NCBI GenBank assembly: GCA_046347015.1
Contig: JAXMHA010000004.1
Location: forward strand, 1 to 64,000
Source of the DNA: Dokdonella_A sp046347015
Lineage (GTDB): Bacteria > Pseudomonadota > Gammaproteobacteria > Xanthomonadales > Rhodanobacteraceae
Length of the DNA: 64,000 nt
Direction of reading: 5' to 3'
This document shows, piece by piece, positions 1 through 8,853 of this stretch; within the stretch, counting starts at the first letter, position 1, and each line of letters begins with the position of its first letter. Both the position numbers and the translations under genes were made by a program. The notes beneath the pieces were generated by a model. The model did no database searches. It saw only the letters and a list, made by a program, of their open reading frames with translations, and was not told the origin of the DNA.

Positions 1-1
1 C

Positions 2-469
2 CTCTACCGGCTGTCGGGCGACTCGGCCAAGGCGCGTGGCTTGTACGAGGAGGCGTTGCCGAAGGTCCGCGCCGACCTGACACGCCAGCAGGGCGTCAAT
101 CTTGCCTTCATCTGGCAGTACATCGCCGACGCCGAGTTGGGGGTGGGCCAGGTGGCGAAGGGGCTCGACGCCATCGCCAAGGCCCAGGGCATCGTCGCGG
201 AGCTGGGCGACCGGGTTTACGGCCCACAGATCATGGAATCCAACGCCGCGCTGTACGCCGAAGCCGGCCGACCCGAGTTGGCCGTTCCGCTGCTGGCCAA
301 GTCGCTCGGCATGCCGGGCATCGGCTACAACTATTCCCCGGTGCTCCTGTGGCTCGATCCGGCCTGGGAACCGATTCGCCACGACAAGCAGTTCGAGGCA
401 TTGCTCGCGGAGTACGGCAAGTCTCGTCCGCCGGCGGCACCGACTGTCGCGGCAACGTTGCCGCACTGA
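2..469 (+). CDS. C-terminal part of a TPR-repeat protein (5' end outside window)
   Basis: The frame is open from the first bases of the window, so this is the 3' end of a longer gene. About 155 residues are visible. They form helical tetratricopeptide-like repeats with alternating Ala/Leu patterns (LYEEALPKV, DAIAKAQGIV, ALYAEAGRPELAVPLLAK). The run ends in a module reading LDPAWEPIRHDKQFEALL, common at the C-terminus of the TPR region of winged-helix or Ser/Thr-kinase TPR regulators. Two such regulators occur later in the window (16.4 and 34.3 kb). The N-terminal effector domain is not visible, so regulator rather than generic TPR scaffold is inference. Ends with TGA at 467-469. Confidence 0.75.
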   Translation, partial: LYRLSGDSAKARGLYEEALPKVRADLTRQQGVNLAFIWQYIADAELGVGQVAKGLDAIAKAQGIVAELGDRVYGPQIMESNAALYAEAGRPELAVPLLAKSLGMPGIGYNYSPVLLWLDPAWEPIRHDKQFEALLAEYGKSRPPAAPTVAATLPH

Positions 470-685
470 GCCGGCCGGTCGGGATCCGGGATCGGTTCCT
501 GACGCGCAGGCTTGGCCGGACCCCGGCACCATTGGTTTGGCGTTGTGTCCGCGGTGGACTCTTCGGGCGCGCAATGTCGGCGTCCCGGCAGGAAAAATGC
601 CAGAAAAATCTCATGGCGACGGTGGCGATTTCCTGCCAGCCGAAGCTCATCGACCATCGCGTTCACGACGGCGGCTGGCCAGGAT

Positions 686-1090
686 GCGGGCCTCTGCTTT
701 TACGTGAGCGGCACGCTCGACACCGAGAGTGCGATCGTGCCGACCAACACGTCATCGAGCAGCTAGATCATCGACATTGCGTCGCGCGACTCGACTACCG
801 GCTCGCACAACCTGATCATGAATCCGGGCACGACCGTCCCCGGAGACACGCTCACCGGCGCGGACCCGCAACACGAGCCGCTCGCGCGCAATGGCTCATC
901 CTTGGCGCCGTTGACGCAGGCGCTGGCGCCGACGAGTCCCGCAATCGACCGCGGCTCGAATCCGAAGGGCTTCAACTACGACGAGAGGTCGACGGGCTTC
1001 GCCCGGGTGGTCGGCATTTCCGCGGACATCGGGGCGTACGAGCACGACGGAACCGATACGGACACGATCTTCGCCAACGGCTTCGGCTGA
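686..1090 (+). pseudogene. Remnant of a secreted choice-of-anchor-Q type protein
   Basis: Reading one frame from about 686 gives GLCFYVSGTLDTESAIV, then a TAG stop at 764-766, then in the same frame IIDIASRD, SHNLIMNPGT, DTLTGADP, PLARNGSS, SPAIDRGSN, ADIGAYE. This succession (SHNLI, DP, PLA.NG, SPAIDRG, DIGAYE) is typical of the C-terminal part of secreted right-handed beta-helix proteins with a choice-of-anchor Q domain. The N-terminal half and signal peptide are missing: 470-685 shows no matching frame. A nonsense codon interrupts what remains. It ends in DTIFANGFG, related to the C-terminal motif of three other secreted proteins here. An ATG at 818 could start a short product but looks incidental. 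Confidence 0.6.
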
Positions 1091-1112
1091 TGCGCGTTTG
1101 CCCGATCGCCGG

Positions 1113-1140
1113 CGCCGCGGGAAACCCGATTGCCGCGGCG
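1113..1140 (-). terminator. Hairpin after infA, possible terminator
   Basis: CGCCGCGG (1113-1120) and CCGCGGCG (1133-1140) form an 8-bp perfect stem with a 12-nt loop, 14 nt beyond the infA stop codon. There is no T-tract, so rho-independent termination is uncertain. Confidence 0.3.
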
Positions 1141-1153
1141 CTGGCGCCGGGCG

Positions 1154-1372
1154 TCATTTCATCCGGTAGGTGATGCGGCCCTTGGTCAGGTCGTATGGCG
1201 TCATTTCGACCTTGACCTTGTCGCCGGTCAGGATGCGGATGTAGTTCTTGCGCATCCGCCCCGAGATGTGGGCGGTGATCACGTGCCCGTTCTCGAGCTT
1301 TACCCGGAACATCGTGTTCGGGAGGGTCTCGAGGATCGAACCCTCCATTTCGATGACGTCGTCTTTCGACAC
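1154..1372 (-). CDS. infA: Translation initiation factor IF-1
   Basis: A 72-residue S1-like OB-fold protein that binds the 30S A site during initiation, acting with IF-2 and IF-3. The length matches the family exactly. Conserved blocks include EMEGSILETLPNTMFRV, LENGHVITAHISG, MRKNYIRILTGD and VEMTPYDLTKGRITYR. The start is GTG at 1372 (product MSKDDVIEMEG), preceded by an AAGGAA ribosome site. It is the last of four leftward genes (trxB, GNAT, aat, infA) but is separated from aat by 113 bp that hold a plausible promoter, so it is probably also transcribed alone. Confidence 0.97.
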   Translation of the reverse strand: MSKDDVIEMEGSILETLPNTMFRVKLENGHVITAHISGRMRKNYIRILTGDKVKVEMTPYDLTKGRITYRMK

Positions 1373-1418
1373 GGGATTCCTTGATCGGCGTGCGCGCGGT
1401 GGGCCGTAAAGGCGCGCG

Positions 1419-1447
1419 ATTCTGCCACGATCCGGGCCCGGCGTGAA
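1419..1447 (-). promoter_or_regulatory. Candidate sigma70 promoter for infA
   Basis: On the minus strand TTCACG (1442-1447) and CAGAAT (1419-1424) are separated by exactly 17 bp. Each matches the consensus hexamers at 4 of 6 positions. They lie 47 bp upstream of the infA GTG. Confidence 0.4.
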
Positions 1448-1485
1448 GGCGAAGCGGCCGCGGTGGGTGCTTCGGAGGGACCAAT

Positions 1486-2226
1486 TCAGCCGCGGGTGTG
1501 ACGAAGTTCCGCCGCCGAGCGGGGGAATGCGAGGTCCGCCCAGCTTCCCTCGAGGCAGGGCCGTTCGACGAGCTGCGCCACCTGCGCGCAGAACGTGCCA
1601 CGGGGCATTGCACGGGCGCCGACGCGGAGCAGGTGCGGCGTCACCAGTTGCGCGTCGAGCAAGGGGAATCCGTGGGATTCGAGGAGGCGGCACATGGCAA
1701 GCAGCGCGACCTTCGACCCGTTCGTCGCCCGGCTGAACATCGATTCGCCGAAGAACATCTTGCCGAGGGCAACGCCATACAGTCCTCCCACCAGTCCCGC
1801 GTCGTCGTGGACTTCGATCGAGTGCGCAAGGCCGGCACGGTGAAGTTCGCCATACGCGGCGCGCATTTCCGGGACGATCCAGGTGCCCGCGGGCAATCCG
1901 GGCCGCGGCGCAGCGCAGCCGTCGATGACCTCGTCGAACGCCAGATCGGCCGTGATCGACCACCGGCTGCCCGCCAGCCACCGGTCCATCCGGCGCGAGA
2001 CATGCGGGCGTGCGGTATCGAACACGCAGCGCGGATCGGGTGACCACCACAGGATCGGTTCGCCGGGCGAATACCACGGAAAGATTCCACGCGCGTAGGC
2101 AGCCAGCAACCGCGCCATCGACAGGTCGCCGCCGGCGGCAAGCAGCCCGTCGGGGTTCCGCAATGCGTGTTCCGCGGGCGGGAATGTGGCCGGATCGTCC
2201 GGATCGAGCCAGGGCAGCCGGATCAT
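1486..2226 (-). CDS. aat: Leucyl/phenylalanyl-tRNA--protein transferase
   Basis: Transfers Leu or Phe from aminoacyl-tRNA to N-terminal Arg/Lys of substrates, creating N-degrons for ClpS/ClpAP (cytoplasm). The 246-residue product has the family signature blocks: FPPAEHALRNPDGLLAAGGDLS, split as FPPAEHALRNPDG then LLAAGGDL, followed by YARGIFPWYS, ILWWSPDPR, GTWIVPEM, YGELHRAGLAHSIE, GLYGVALGKMFFGESMFS and LLDAQLVTPHL. The start is ATG at 2226, whose first bases overlap the stop of the upstream GNAT gene (ATGA), implying translational coupling. An upstream extension of the frame lies inside the GNAT gene and is not credible. Neighbour infA follows, an order common in this bacterial group. Confidence 0.95.
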   Translation of the reverse strand: MIRLPWLDPDDPATFPPAEHALRNPDGLLAAGGDLSMARLLAAYARGIFPWYSPGEPILWWSPDPRCVFDTARPHVSRRMDRWLAGSRWSITADLAFDEVIDGCAAPRPGLPAGTWIVPEMRAAYGELHRAGLAHSIEVHDDAGLVGGLYGVALGKMFFGESMFSRATNGSKVALLAMCRLLESHGFPLLDAQLVTPHLLRVGARAMPRGTFCAQVAQLVERPCLEGSWADLAFPRSAAELRHTRG

Positions 2227-3371
2227 GCCGTGGTCCCGTGTCGCGCAAAAGGCGAGTGGGCCATCAGGTCCCGGTGACGCCGCTCGAGCGCGCTGGCTTC
2301 GCGCCGAAGTGCATGGCGGACCGCGGCCCGGAATCCCGGATCGGCAATCCAGTGACGCGAGTGCGTCGCCACCGGCAGGAATCCGCGCGCCAGCTTGTGC
2401 GCGCCCTGCGCGCCGGGCTCGAATGCCGTCAGTCCGGAGCGCAGGCAATGTTCGATGCCCTGGTAATAGCAGAGTTCGAAGTGCAGTGCCGGCACGGATT
2501 CGAACGCGCCCCAATAGCGCCCGTAGAGGGTCGAGCGGGAGGACAGGAACAACGCGCCGGCGACGATGTGTTCGCCGCGGCGAGCGAACGCGACGTGTGA
2601 GTGCGCCGGGAACCGCTCCCCGAGCGTACGGAAGAAGCGGGCGCTCAGGGTTGGCGTGTTGCCCTTCTCGTCGAACGTGTGCGTGTAGAGCGCGTGCATC
2701 GCCCGCCATTCGTCTGCCGACAGACTGCCACCGTTCCGCCACTCGCAGGCGATCCCGGCACGTTCGACCTGGGCGCGTTCCTGGCGGATGGCCTTGCGCC
2801 GGCGGTGGGTGAGGGCGGACAGGAAATCGGCCATGTCGCGCCAGCCTTGGTCGTTGCGCCAGTGGAACTGCCAGTCGCTTCGCTCCAGCCATTCGTCGCC
2901 GAACGCGTCGAGTTCGGCGCCGGCGATGAAGTCGACGTGGGCGGACGACAAGCCGTTGGAACGGGTCAGCGCCGCAAGTGCCTGGGTGAGCGCCCGGCGG
3001 CGTTCGCCTGCATGTGGCCCGCTGCCCGCCAGCAGGCGCGGGCCCGTCACCGGCGAGTACGGCACGGCGCACAGGAGTTTCGGGTAGTAGGCGCCGCCAG
3101 CGCGCTCCCAGGCATCCGCCCAGGCCCAGTCGAAGACGAACTCGCCGTGCGAGTTGTGCTTCACGTACAGCGGCATCGCGGCCACCGGCTTGCCGTCCTC
3201 GTCGAGGATCAGGTGCGAGGGCTGCCATCCGAACTCGGGACGAATGCACCCGGTGGCTTCGAGTGCCGACAGGAACGCGTGTGACACGAATGGATTGTCG
3301 TCGCCGGCCAGCGCGTTCCACGTGCTGGAATCGATTGCATCGAGCGCAGCGACTATCCGGATCGCGGCCAT
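2223..3371 (-). CDS. GNAT-superfamily acyltransferase (COG3146/FemAB-like)
   Basis: A 382-residue protein of the conserved peptidogalycan/GNAT-like family (COG3146 type). Recognisable blocks are NPFVSHAFLSALE near the N-terminus, PLYVKHNSHGEFVFDWAWADA, the basic stretch LTHRRRKAIRQER, and a C-terminal RYWGAFESVPALHFELCYYQGI followed by FEPGAQGAHKLARGF. The family carries two acetyltransferase-like folds; its substrate is not established, so no reaction is assigned. It sits between trxB and aat, overlapping the aat start by 4 bp (ATGA). ATG at 3371 is the only good start before the trxB stop. Confidence 0.85.
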   Translation of the reverse strand: MAAIRIVAALDAIDSSTWNALAGDDNPFVSHAFLSALEATGCIRPEFGWQPSHLILDEDGKPVAAMPLYVKHNSHGEFVFDWAWADAWERAGGAYYPKLLCAVPYSPVTGPRLLAGSGPHAGERRRALTQALAALTRSNGLSSAHVDFIAGAELDAFGDEWLERSDWQFHWRNDQGWRDMADFLSALTHRRRKAIRQERAQVERAGIACEWRNGGSLSADEWRAMHALYTHTFDEKGNTPTLSARFFRTLGERFPAHSHVAFARRGEHIVAGALFLSSRSTLYGRYWGAFESVPALHFELCYYQGIEHCLRSGLTAFEPGAQGAHKLARGFLPVATHSRHWIADPGFRAAVRHALRREASALERRHRDLMAHSPFARHGTTA

Positions 3372-3402
3372 CGCGCCATCGGCATTCCCCGTGCAGCCCG
3401 GG

Positions 3403-4365
3403 TCAGCCGGTCACCCCGACCGAGTCGAGGAACTTCTCGGCATCGAGCGCGGCCATGCAGCCGAAGCCCGCCGACGTGACGGCTTGCCGGTACACCTGGT
3501 CGGCGACATCGCCCGCGGCGAACACGCCGCGCACCGAGGTCGCGGTTGCGTTGCCTTCGAGGCCACTGCGGATCCGGATGTAGCCGTTGCGCATGTCGAG
3601 TTGGCCTTCGAAGATCCCGGTGTTCGGCGTGTGCCCGATCGCAACGAACAGCCCGGTCACGGCAAGGTCACGGGGCCGGTTGTCGGTCGTCCCCCGCAAC
3701 CGCACGCCCGTCACCCCCGAAGCGTCGCCAAGGACCTCGTCGACGGTGTGGTTCCACACGACGTCGACCTTGCCGGCGGCCGCCTTCTCGAACAACTTGT
3801 CCTGCATGATCTTCTCGGCGCGCAGCTTGTCGCGGCGATGCACGAGGGTCACCTTGCGGCAGAGATTCGCGAGGTACAGGGCCTCCTCGACGGCGGTGTT
3901 GCCGCCGCCGACCACGGCAACGTCCTGGTTGCGGAAGAAGAAGCCGTCGCAGGTCGCGCACGCCGACACGCCCTTGCCCTTGAACGCGGTTTCGGATGGG
4001 ATGCCGAGGTACTTGGCATCGGCGCCGGTGGCGATGATCAAGGCGTCGCAAGTGTACGCGCCATTGTCACCGGTGAGCCGGAACGGGCGTTGCGAGAGGT
4101 CGGCCGTGTGGATGTGGTCGGCCACGCGGTTCACGGCGAAGCGCGCAGCGTGCTCGGCCATCCGTTCCATCAACCGCGGTCCCTGCAGCCCCTCGGCGTC
4201 GCCGGGCCAGTTGTCGACATCGGTCGTCGTCATCAACTGGCCGCCTTCGGCAAGCCCGGTGACGAGCGTCGGCTTGAGGTTTGCGCGCGCTCCGTAGATG
4301 GCCGCGGTGTAGCCCGCGGGCCCGGAACCGAGGATGAGCAGATGCGAGTGCCCGCTGGTCGTCAT
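3403..4365 (-). CDS. trxB: Thioredoxin-disulfide reductase
   Basis: NADPH-dependent flavoenzyme reducing thioredoxin in the cytoplasm. The 320-residue product (E. coli 321) has the FAD dinucleotide site GSGPAGYTAA (about 13-22), the redox-active CATC (136-139) within SACATCDGF, the NADPH motif GGGNTAVEEA just after it, and the C-terminal FAD block GVFAAGDVAD. The ATG at 4365 gives the standard N-terminus MTTSGHSHLLILGSG; upstream in-frame residues do not resemble the family. It is the first gene of the leftward trxB-GNAT-aat-infA run and diverges from ald across 236 bp. Confidence 0.97.
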   Translation of the reverse strand: MTTSGHSHLLILGSGPAGYTAAIYGARANLKPTLVTGLAEGGQLMTTTDVDNWPGDAEGLQGPRLMERMAEHAARFAVNRVADHIHTADLSQRPFRLTGDNGAYTCDALIIATGADAKYLGIPSETAFKGKGVSACATCDGFFFRNQDVAVVGGGNTAVEEALYLANLCRKVTLVHRRDKLRAEKIMQDKLFEKAAAGKVDVVWNHTVDEVLGDASGVTGVRLRGTTDNRPRDLAVTGLFVAIGHTPNTGIFEGQLDMRNGYIRIRSGLEGNATATSVRGVFAAGDVADQVYRQAVTSAGFGCMAALDAEKFLDSVGVTG

Positions 4366-4601
4366 GTATAATCCTGCGCGTTTGCGTGGTCGGTTCCGCA
4401 AGGGATGCGGCGGCGGCCCGACACCACCCGGGGTGCCGCAATGGCTTCGGATCCGCGATGTCGGCGAGATGGACCGTCCGCAGCCGACGAGTCGCACAAT
4501 GATGGGTAGCCGCGTCCGATTCAAGCCTTCCCGGCCGTGGCCCGCCGGTGGATCGCCACCGTGCGGCAGAGTCGTTCGACATTCATCCTGAGGATTCCCG
4601 C

Positions 4602-5669
4602 ATGCGCATCGGCATTCCGTCCGAAACGAAGACCCTCGAGGGGCGCGTCGCCCTGGTTCCGGCGGCCTGCGCCGACCTGGTGCGGCATGGGCACGAGGTC
4701 CACATCCAGTCCGGAGCCGGAGTGCGCAGCGGCTTTGCGGACGACGAGTACGCCCGTGTCGGCGTCACGGTCGAGCCGAGCGCACGCAAGCTGTACGAGG
4801 CCGGCGAACTGATCGTCAAGGTCAAGGAGCCGATCGCCGGCGACCTCAAGCTGCTGCGCAAGGACCACCTGCTGTTCTGTTACCTGCATCTGGCTGCCGA
4901 ACCGGCGCTGACGAAACGCTTGCTCGACATCGGCCTCACCGGCGTCGCGTTCGAGAGCGTGCAGGAAAAGGACGGCAGCCTGCCGCTGCTCGCGCCGATG
5001 TCGATCATCGCCGGCCGCATCGCCGTGCAGATCGGCACCCACCTGCTGCACCAGCCCGCGGGTGGCAAGGGCAAGCTCCTCGGCGGCCTGCCGTCGACCG
5101 ATCGCGGCAAGGTCGTCGTGCTCGGTGCCGGTGCGGCGGGTGGCAATTCCGCCGCACTGGCCGCGGCTGGCGGCGCGAACGTCGTCGTCTTCGACAAGCG
5201 GCCCGACCGGCTTGCGCACATGATGGCGCTCGGATCGAACGTGACTGCGCTGTATCCATACGTCGAATATGTCGCGCGTGAAGTGCGCGACGCGGATCTC
5301 GTCATTGGCGCGGTGTTGATCCCGAGCGCCAAGGCGCCGCACGTCGTCACGCGCGCGATGGTCAAGTCGATGGCGCCCGGCAGCGTGCTGGTCGACATCT
5401 CGATCGACCAGGGCGGCTGCTTCGAGACCTCCAGGCCGACGACCTACAAGAATCCGACCTATCTCGTCGATGGCGTCACGCATTTCTGCGTGACCAACAT
5501 GCCGGGCGCGGTGCCACAGACTTCGTCGCAGGCCATCTCGGCCGCCATCCTGCCGTACGTGCAGGTACTCTCGTCGGGCAGCGGCTGGAAGCAGAACGAG
5601 GCATTGAAGATCGGCATCAATGTCGCCGGCGGCAAGATCGTGCACCCGGCGTTGAAGGGGTCGGTTTGA
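4602..5669 (+). CDS. ald: Alanine dehydrogenase
   Basis: NAD-dependent oxidative deamination of L-alanine to pyruvate and ammonium. The 355-residue product carries the family residues at canonical positions: Arg15 in EGRVALVP, Lys75 in VKVKEP and His96 in CYLHLAAEP for pyruvate binding. It also has the Rossmann motif VLGAGAAGGNSA (about 172-183), and VDISIDQGG with the catalytic Asp. ATG at 4602 follows GAGGA and gives the typical MRIGIPSE; an earlier in-frame ATG adds non-family sequence. It is rightward and divergent from trxB. Known roles are nitrogen or NADH balance; nothing here shows how it is regulated. Confidence 0.96.
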   Translation: MRIGIPSETKTLEGRVALVPAACADLVRHGHEVHIQSGAGVRSGFADDEYARVGVTVEPSARKLYEAGELIVKVKEPIAGDLKLLRKDHLLFCYLHLAAEPALTKRLLDIGLTGVAFESVQEKDGSLPLLAPMSIIAGRIAVQIGTHLLHQPAGGKGKLLGGLPSTDRGKVVVLGAGAAGGNSAALAAAGGANVVVFDKRPDRLAHMMALGSNVTALYPYVEYVAREVRDADLVIGAVLIPSAKAPHVVTRAMVKSMAPGSVLVDISIDQGGCFETSRPTTYKNPTYLVDGVTHFCVTNMPGAVPQTSSQAISAAILPYVQVLSSGSGWKQNEALKIGINVAGGKIVHPALKGSV

Positions 5670-5716
5670 CCGCCGTTTCAATGGCTTGAGCCACCTTTCT
5701 ACGGTAGACTCTCGCG

Positions 5717-8035
5717 GTGGCTCGCGTGACCCGAACGAACCCCGCGCCTGCTCCCGGCGAGCACTGGCAGAAGCGCCTGCGCGAAGCGGCGTTCCTGCTG
5801 CTGCTGCCGATCGCCGTGTACCTGATGGCGTGCTTCCTGAGCTACAGCCCGTCCGATCCGGGCTGGTCGCATCTCGGGACCAGCGACCGCATCGCGAATT
5901 TCGGCGGTGCATTCGGCGCCTGGATGTCTGACCTGACGCTGTACCTGATCGGCGTGTCTGCGTACGCGCTGCCGCTGTTGCTGCTGGCGCTGGGTGCCGC
6001 CATCCTGCGCGGTGGCGAGCGCATCGAGCATTCGACGCTGGAACCGACGCTGCGCCTCATCGGCTTCGTCACGTTCTTCATCGCCGCGTCCGGGCTTGCG
6101 GCGTTGCGCCTCGGCCATTCGCCGTCGTTCCCGGCCGGGCAGGGTGGCGTACTCGGCGCACTGGTTGGCGGCAGCCTGACGCGGGGATTCGGTGGGCTCG
6201 GCGCGAGCCTGTTCCTGCTCGCGCTGCTGCTGGCCGCCGTGACGCTGGCGACGGGCCTCTCGTGGTTCCGGGTCATGGACGCAATCGGTGCGGCCGTCGT
6301 GTCGGTGTTCACGTGGGCTACCGAGCGCTGGCAACGCACCGATGACTGGAGCGCCGCGCAGTCGGCGCGCGCCCGGCGCGAGGCGAGCCGCAAGGCCGAT
6401 GTCGTGCGCAAGGCCGCGCGCGAGCCGATCCGCATCGAGCCGACCGTGCCGGCAATCGAGAAGAGCGAGCGGGCGCAGCGCGAAACGCAGATCCCGCTGT
6501 TCACCGGCGCGTCCGAGCCCGGCGAACTGCCGCCGCTCGCATTGCTCGACGAGCCGGCCCAGCGCGTCAAGGGTTATTCGGACGAAACGCTCGAGGCGCT
6601 GTCGCGCCAGGTCGAGCTGAAGCTCAAGGACTTCCGCATCGACGCGCAAGTGGTCGGCGTGTATCCCGGGCCGGTAATCACGCGCTTCGAGCTGCAGCCG
6701 GCGCCGGGCATCAAGGGCAGCCAGATTTCCGCGCTCGACAAGGACATCGCGCGCGGCCTGTCGGTGCCGAGCGTGCGCGTGGTCGACGTCATCCCCGGCA
6801 AATCGGTGATCGGACTCGAAATCCCGAACACGAACCGCGAAACGGTGTATCTCTCCGAGATCCTGCGCTCGAAGGAGTTCGACGGCACGAAGTCGCCGGT
6901 CGCGCTTGCGCTCGGCAAGGACATCGGCGGGCGTCCCGTCGTGGTCGACCTCGCGCGGATGCCGCACCTGCTGGTGGCCGGCACGACCGGATCCGGCAAG
7001 TCGGTGGCACTGAACGCGATGGTGCTGAGCTTGCTGTACAAGGCCAGCGCCGCCGACGTGCGCCTGATCATGATCGACCCGAAGATGCTGGAGTTGTCGG
7101 CGTATGAGGGAATCCCCCACCTGCTGTCGCCGGTGGTCACCGACATGAAGGAGGCCGCCAACGCGCTGCGCTGGTGCGTCGCGGAAATGGAGCGGCGCTA
7201 CAAGCTGATGGCGGCCGTCGGCGTGCGCAACCTCGCCGGCCTCAACAAGAAGGTTCGCGACGCGACCGAGTCCGGACAGCCACTGCTGGATCCGCTGTTC
7301 ATCGCCGATCCCGCGCAACCCGAGCGCACGGCCGAACCGTTGCGTCCGTTGCCGTTCGTCGTCGTCGTGATCGACGAGTTCGCCGACATGATGATGATCG
7401 TCGGCAAGAAGGTCGAGGAATTGATTGCGCGCCTCGCGCAGAAAGCACGCGCGGCCGGTGTGCACCTGATCGTCGCGACGCAACGGCCGTCGGTGGACGT
7501 GATCACCGGCCTGATCAAGGCCAACATCCCGACGCGGATCGCGTTCCAGGTGTCGAGCAAGGTCGACTCGCGCACGATCCTCGACCAGTCCGGCGCGGAA
7601 ACGCTGCTGGGACAGGGCGACATGCTGTACCTGCCGGCCGGAACCGCGACGCCCGAGCGCGTGCACGGCGCGTTCGTCGATGACCACGAGGTGCACGACG
7701 TCGTCGCGTGGCTGCGCACGCAAGGTACGCCGGAATTCGTCACCGGCGTGCTCGAGGACGTGCAGCCGCTCGGCGATGGCCGCGTGATCGGCCAGTCCGG
7801 GTTGCCGGAAGACGCCGCGACCGACGATACCGACCAGGATGAGTTGTACGACCGGGCGGTCGCGATCGTCACCGAGTCGCGGCGTGCGTCGATTTCGGGC
7901 GTGCAGCGGCGGCTCAAGATCGGCTACAACCGCGCCGCGCGGTTGATCGAACGGATGGAGGCCGAAGGCGTCGTCAGCCCGCCGGAAACCAACGGCAACC
8001 GCGAAGTCCTCGCGCCGCCGCCACCGGAGCGCTGA
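5717..8035 (+). CDS. ftsK: DNA translocase FtsK
   Basis: Septal motor that pumps DNA and activates XerCD at dif during division. The 772-residue protein has four to five N-terminal membrane segments (first at about 24-45), a short charged linker (about 215-290), and the RecA-like motor. The motor has Walker A GTTGSGKS (about 422-429) and Walker B VVVIDEFADMM (about 548). The C-terminal gamma winged-helix (about 705-765, ISGVQRRLKIGYNRAARLIE) binds KOPS. The linker is much shorter than in E. coli FtsK (1329 aa), as in many other bacteria. The start is GTG at 5717. It is followed by lolA and rarA, the same order as in E. coli (ftsK-lolA-rarA-serS), and serS indeed lies downstream. Confidence 0.97.
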   Translation: MARVTRTNPAPAPGEHWQKRLREAAFLLLLPIAVYLMACFLSYSPSDPGWSHLGTSDRIANFGGAFGAWMSDLTLYLIGVSAYALPLLLLALGAAILRGGERIEHSTLEPTLRLIGFVTFFIAASGLAALRLGHSPSFPAGQGGVLGALVGGSLTRGFGGLGASLFLLALLLAAVTLATGLSWFRVMDAIGAAVVSVFTWATERWQRTDDWSAAQSARARREASRKADVVRKAAREPIRIEPTVPAIEKSERAQRETQIPLFTGASEPGELPPLALLDEPAQRVKGYSDETLEALSRQVELKLKDFRIDAQVVGVYPGPVITRFELQPAPGIKGSQISALDKDIARGLSVPSVRVVDVIPGKSVIGLEIPNTNRETVYLSEILRSKEFDGTKSPVALALGKDIGGRPVVVDLARMPHLLVAGTTGSGKSVALNAMVLSLLYKASAADVRLIMIDPKMLELSAYEGIPHLLSPVVTDMKEAANALRWCVAEMERRYKLMAAVGVRNLAGLNKKVRDATESGQPLLDPLFIADPAQPERTAEPLRPLPFVVVVIDEFADMMMIVGKKVEELIARLAQKARAAGVHLIVATQRPSVDVITGLIKANIPTRIAFQVSSKVDSRTILDQSGAETLLGQGDMLYLPAGTATPERVHGAFVDDHEVHDVVAWLRTQGTPEFVTGVLEDVQPLGDGRVIGQSGLPEDAATDDTDQDELYDRAVAIVTESRRASISGVQRRLKIGYNRAARLIERMEAEGVVSPPETNGNREVLAPPPPER

Positions 8036-8112
8036 TCCGCAGCGCCGGTGCGATGCCGGCGATTCATCGATCGCCACTAAAATGACCGTGGTCCTGACGG
8101 ATTCCCTGGCCG

Positions 8113-8802
8113 ATGGTTGCAATTCGGAAAACCTGGGTGCTTGCCGCGTTGCTTGCCGCGGTCCCCGCGCTTGGTGCGGCCACGCCTTCGCAGGCCGTGG
8201 ACAGTCGCTCCGCCAGAGCGCGTCTTGCGGCGTTCGCCGATGGCCTGCATTCGGTCTCGGCGTCCTTCAGCCAGACCGTGACCGATGCCAATGGACGCAG
8301 CAAGCCCACGGCCCATGGCACGCTCGCGCTCGAAGCGCCGCGGCTGTTCCGCTGGCAGGTCGACAAGCCGTATAGCCAGTTGATCGTCGCCGACGGGAGC
8401 CGGGTATGGATTTACGAGCCCGACCTCGAACAAGTCACCGTCCGCGCGCAGGGCGCCGAGGAAGCACACAGTCCGTTGACGGTGCTGACCGACCTGTCGC
8501 TGGTCGACAAGGATTTCGCAGTGGGCGAGGGTGGGACGCGTGACGGCCTTTCGTGGGTCGAACTGGTGCCGAAGGCGAAGGACGCGCAGATCGACAAGGC
8601 GGCACTCGGGTTCGACGACGAGAAGCTCGTGGCGATGACGTTCGCCGACGCGCTCGGTGACACGACCACGGTGCGGTTTTCGAACTGGAAGCGCAACCCG
8701 GACTTGCCGGCGAGCCTGTTTACGTTCGCGCCGCCTGCCGGGGTCGACGTCATTGGCGGCGCCGGCACCGGCGCCGAGACGTTTCCGCTGTCGAAGCCGT
8801 GA
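8113..8802 (+). CDS. lolA: Outer-membrane lipoprotein carrier protein LolA
   Basis: Periplasmic chaperone that takes lipoproteins from LolCDE and hands them to LolB. The 229-residue precursor starts with a classical signal peptide (hydrophobic 8-22, cleavage near residue 28 after PSQA). The mature part shows the family pattern: SVSASFSQTV, GTLALEAPRLFRWQ, YSQLIVADGSRVWIYEPDL EQVTV, and a C-terminal TTTVRFSNW with PASLFTFAPPAGVDV. It lies between ftsK and rarA. A TAAAAT at 8078-8083 could be a -10 element, but no -35 fits. Confidence 0.95.
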   Translation: MVAIRKTWVLAALLAAVPALGAATPSQAVDSRSARARLAAFADGLHSVSASFSQTVTDANGRSKPTAHGTLALEAPRLFRWQVDKPYSQLIVADGSRVWIYEPDLEQVTVRAQGAEEAHSPLTVLTDLSLVDKDFAVGEGGTRDGLSWVELVPKAKDAQIDKAALGFDDEKLVAMTFADALGDTTTVRFSNWKRNPDLPASLFTFAPPAGVDVIGGAGTGAETFPLSKP

Positions 8803-8853
8803 AGCCGGGATTGCCGTGATGGGGGTGCCGGACCGGCTCTCGGGGAACGCGGA

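Noticed and set aside
1486..3321. A 611-codon frame joining aat to upstream sequence
   Set aside because: Only the last 246 codons match the transferase; the rest is a shifted reading of the GNAT gene.
4367..4372. Perfect TATAAT on the plus strand as an ald promoter
   Set aside because: It lies 230 bp before ald, overlaps the trxB start and has no -35 at 16-18 bp; a chance match is likely.
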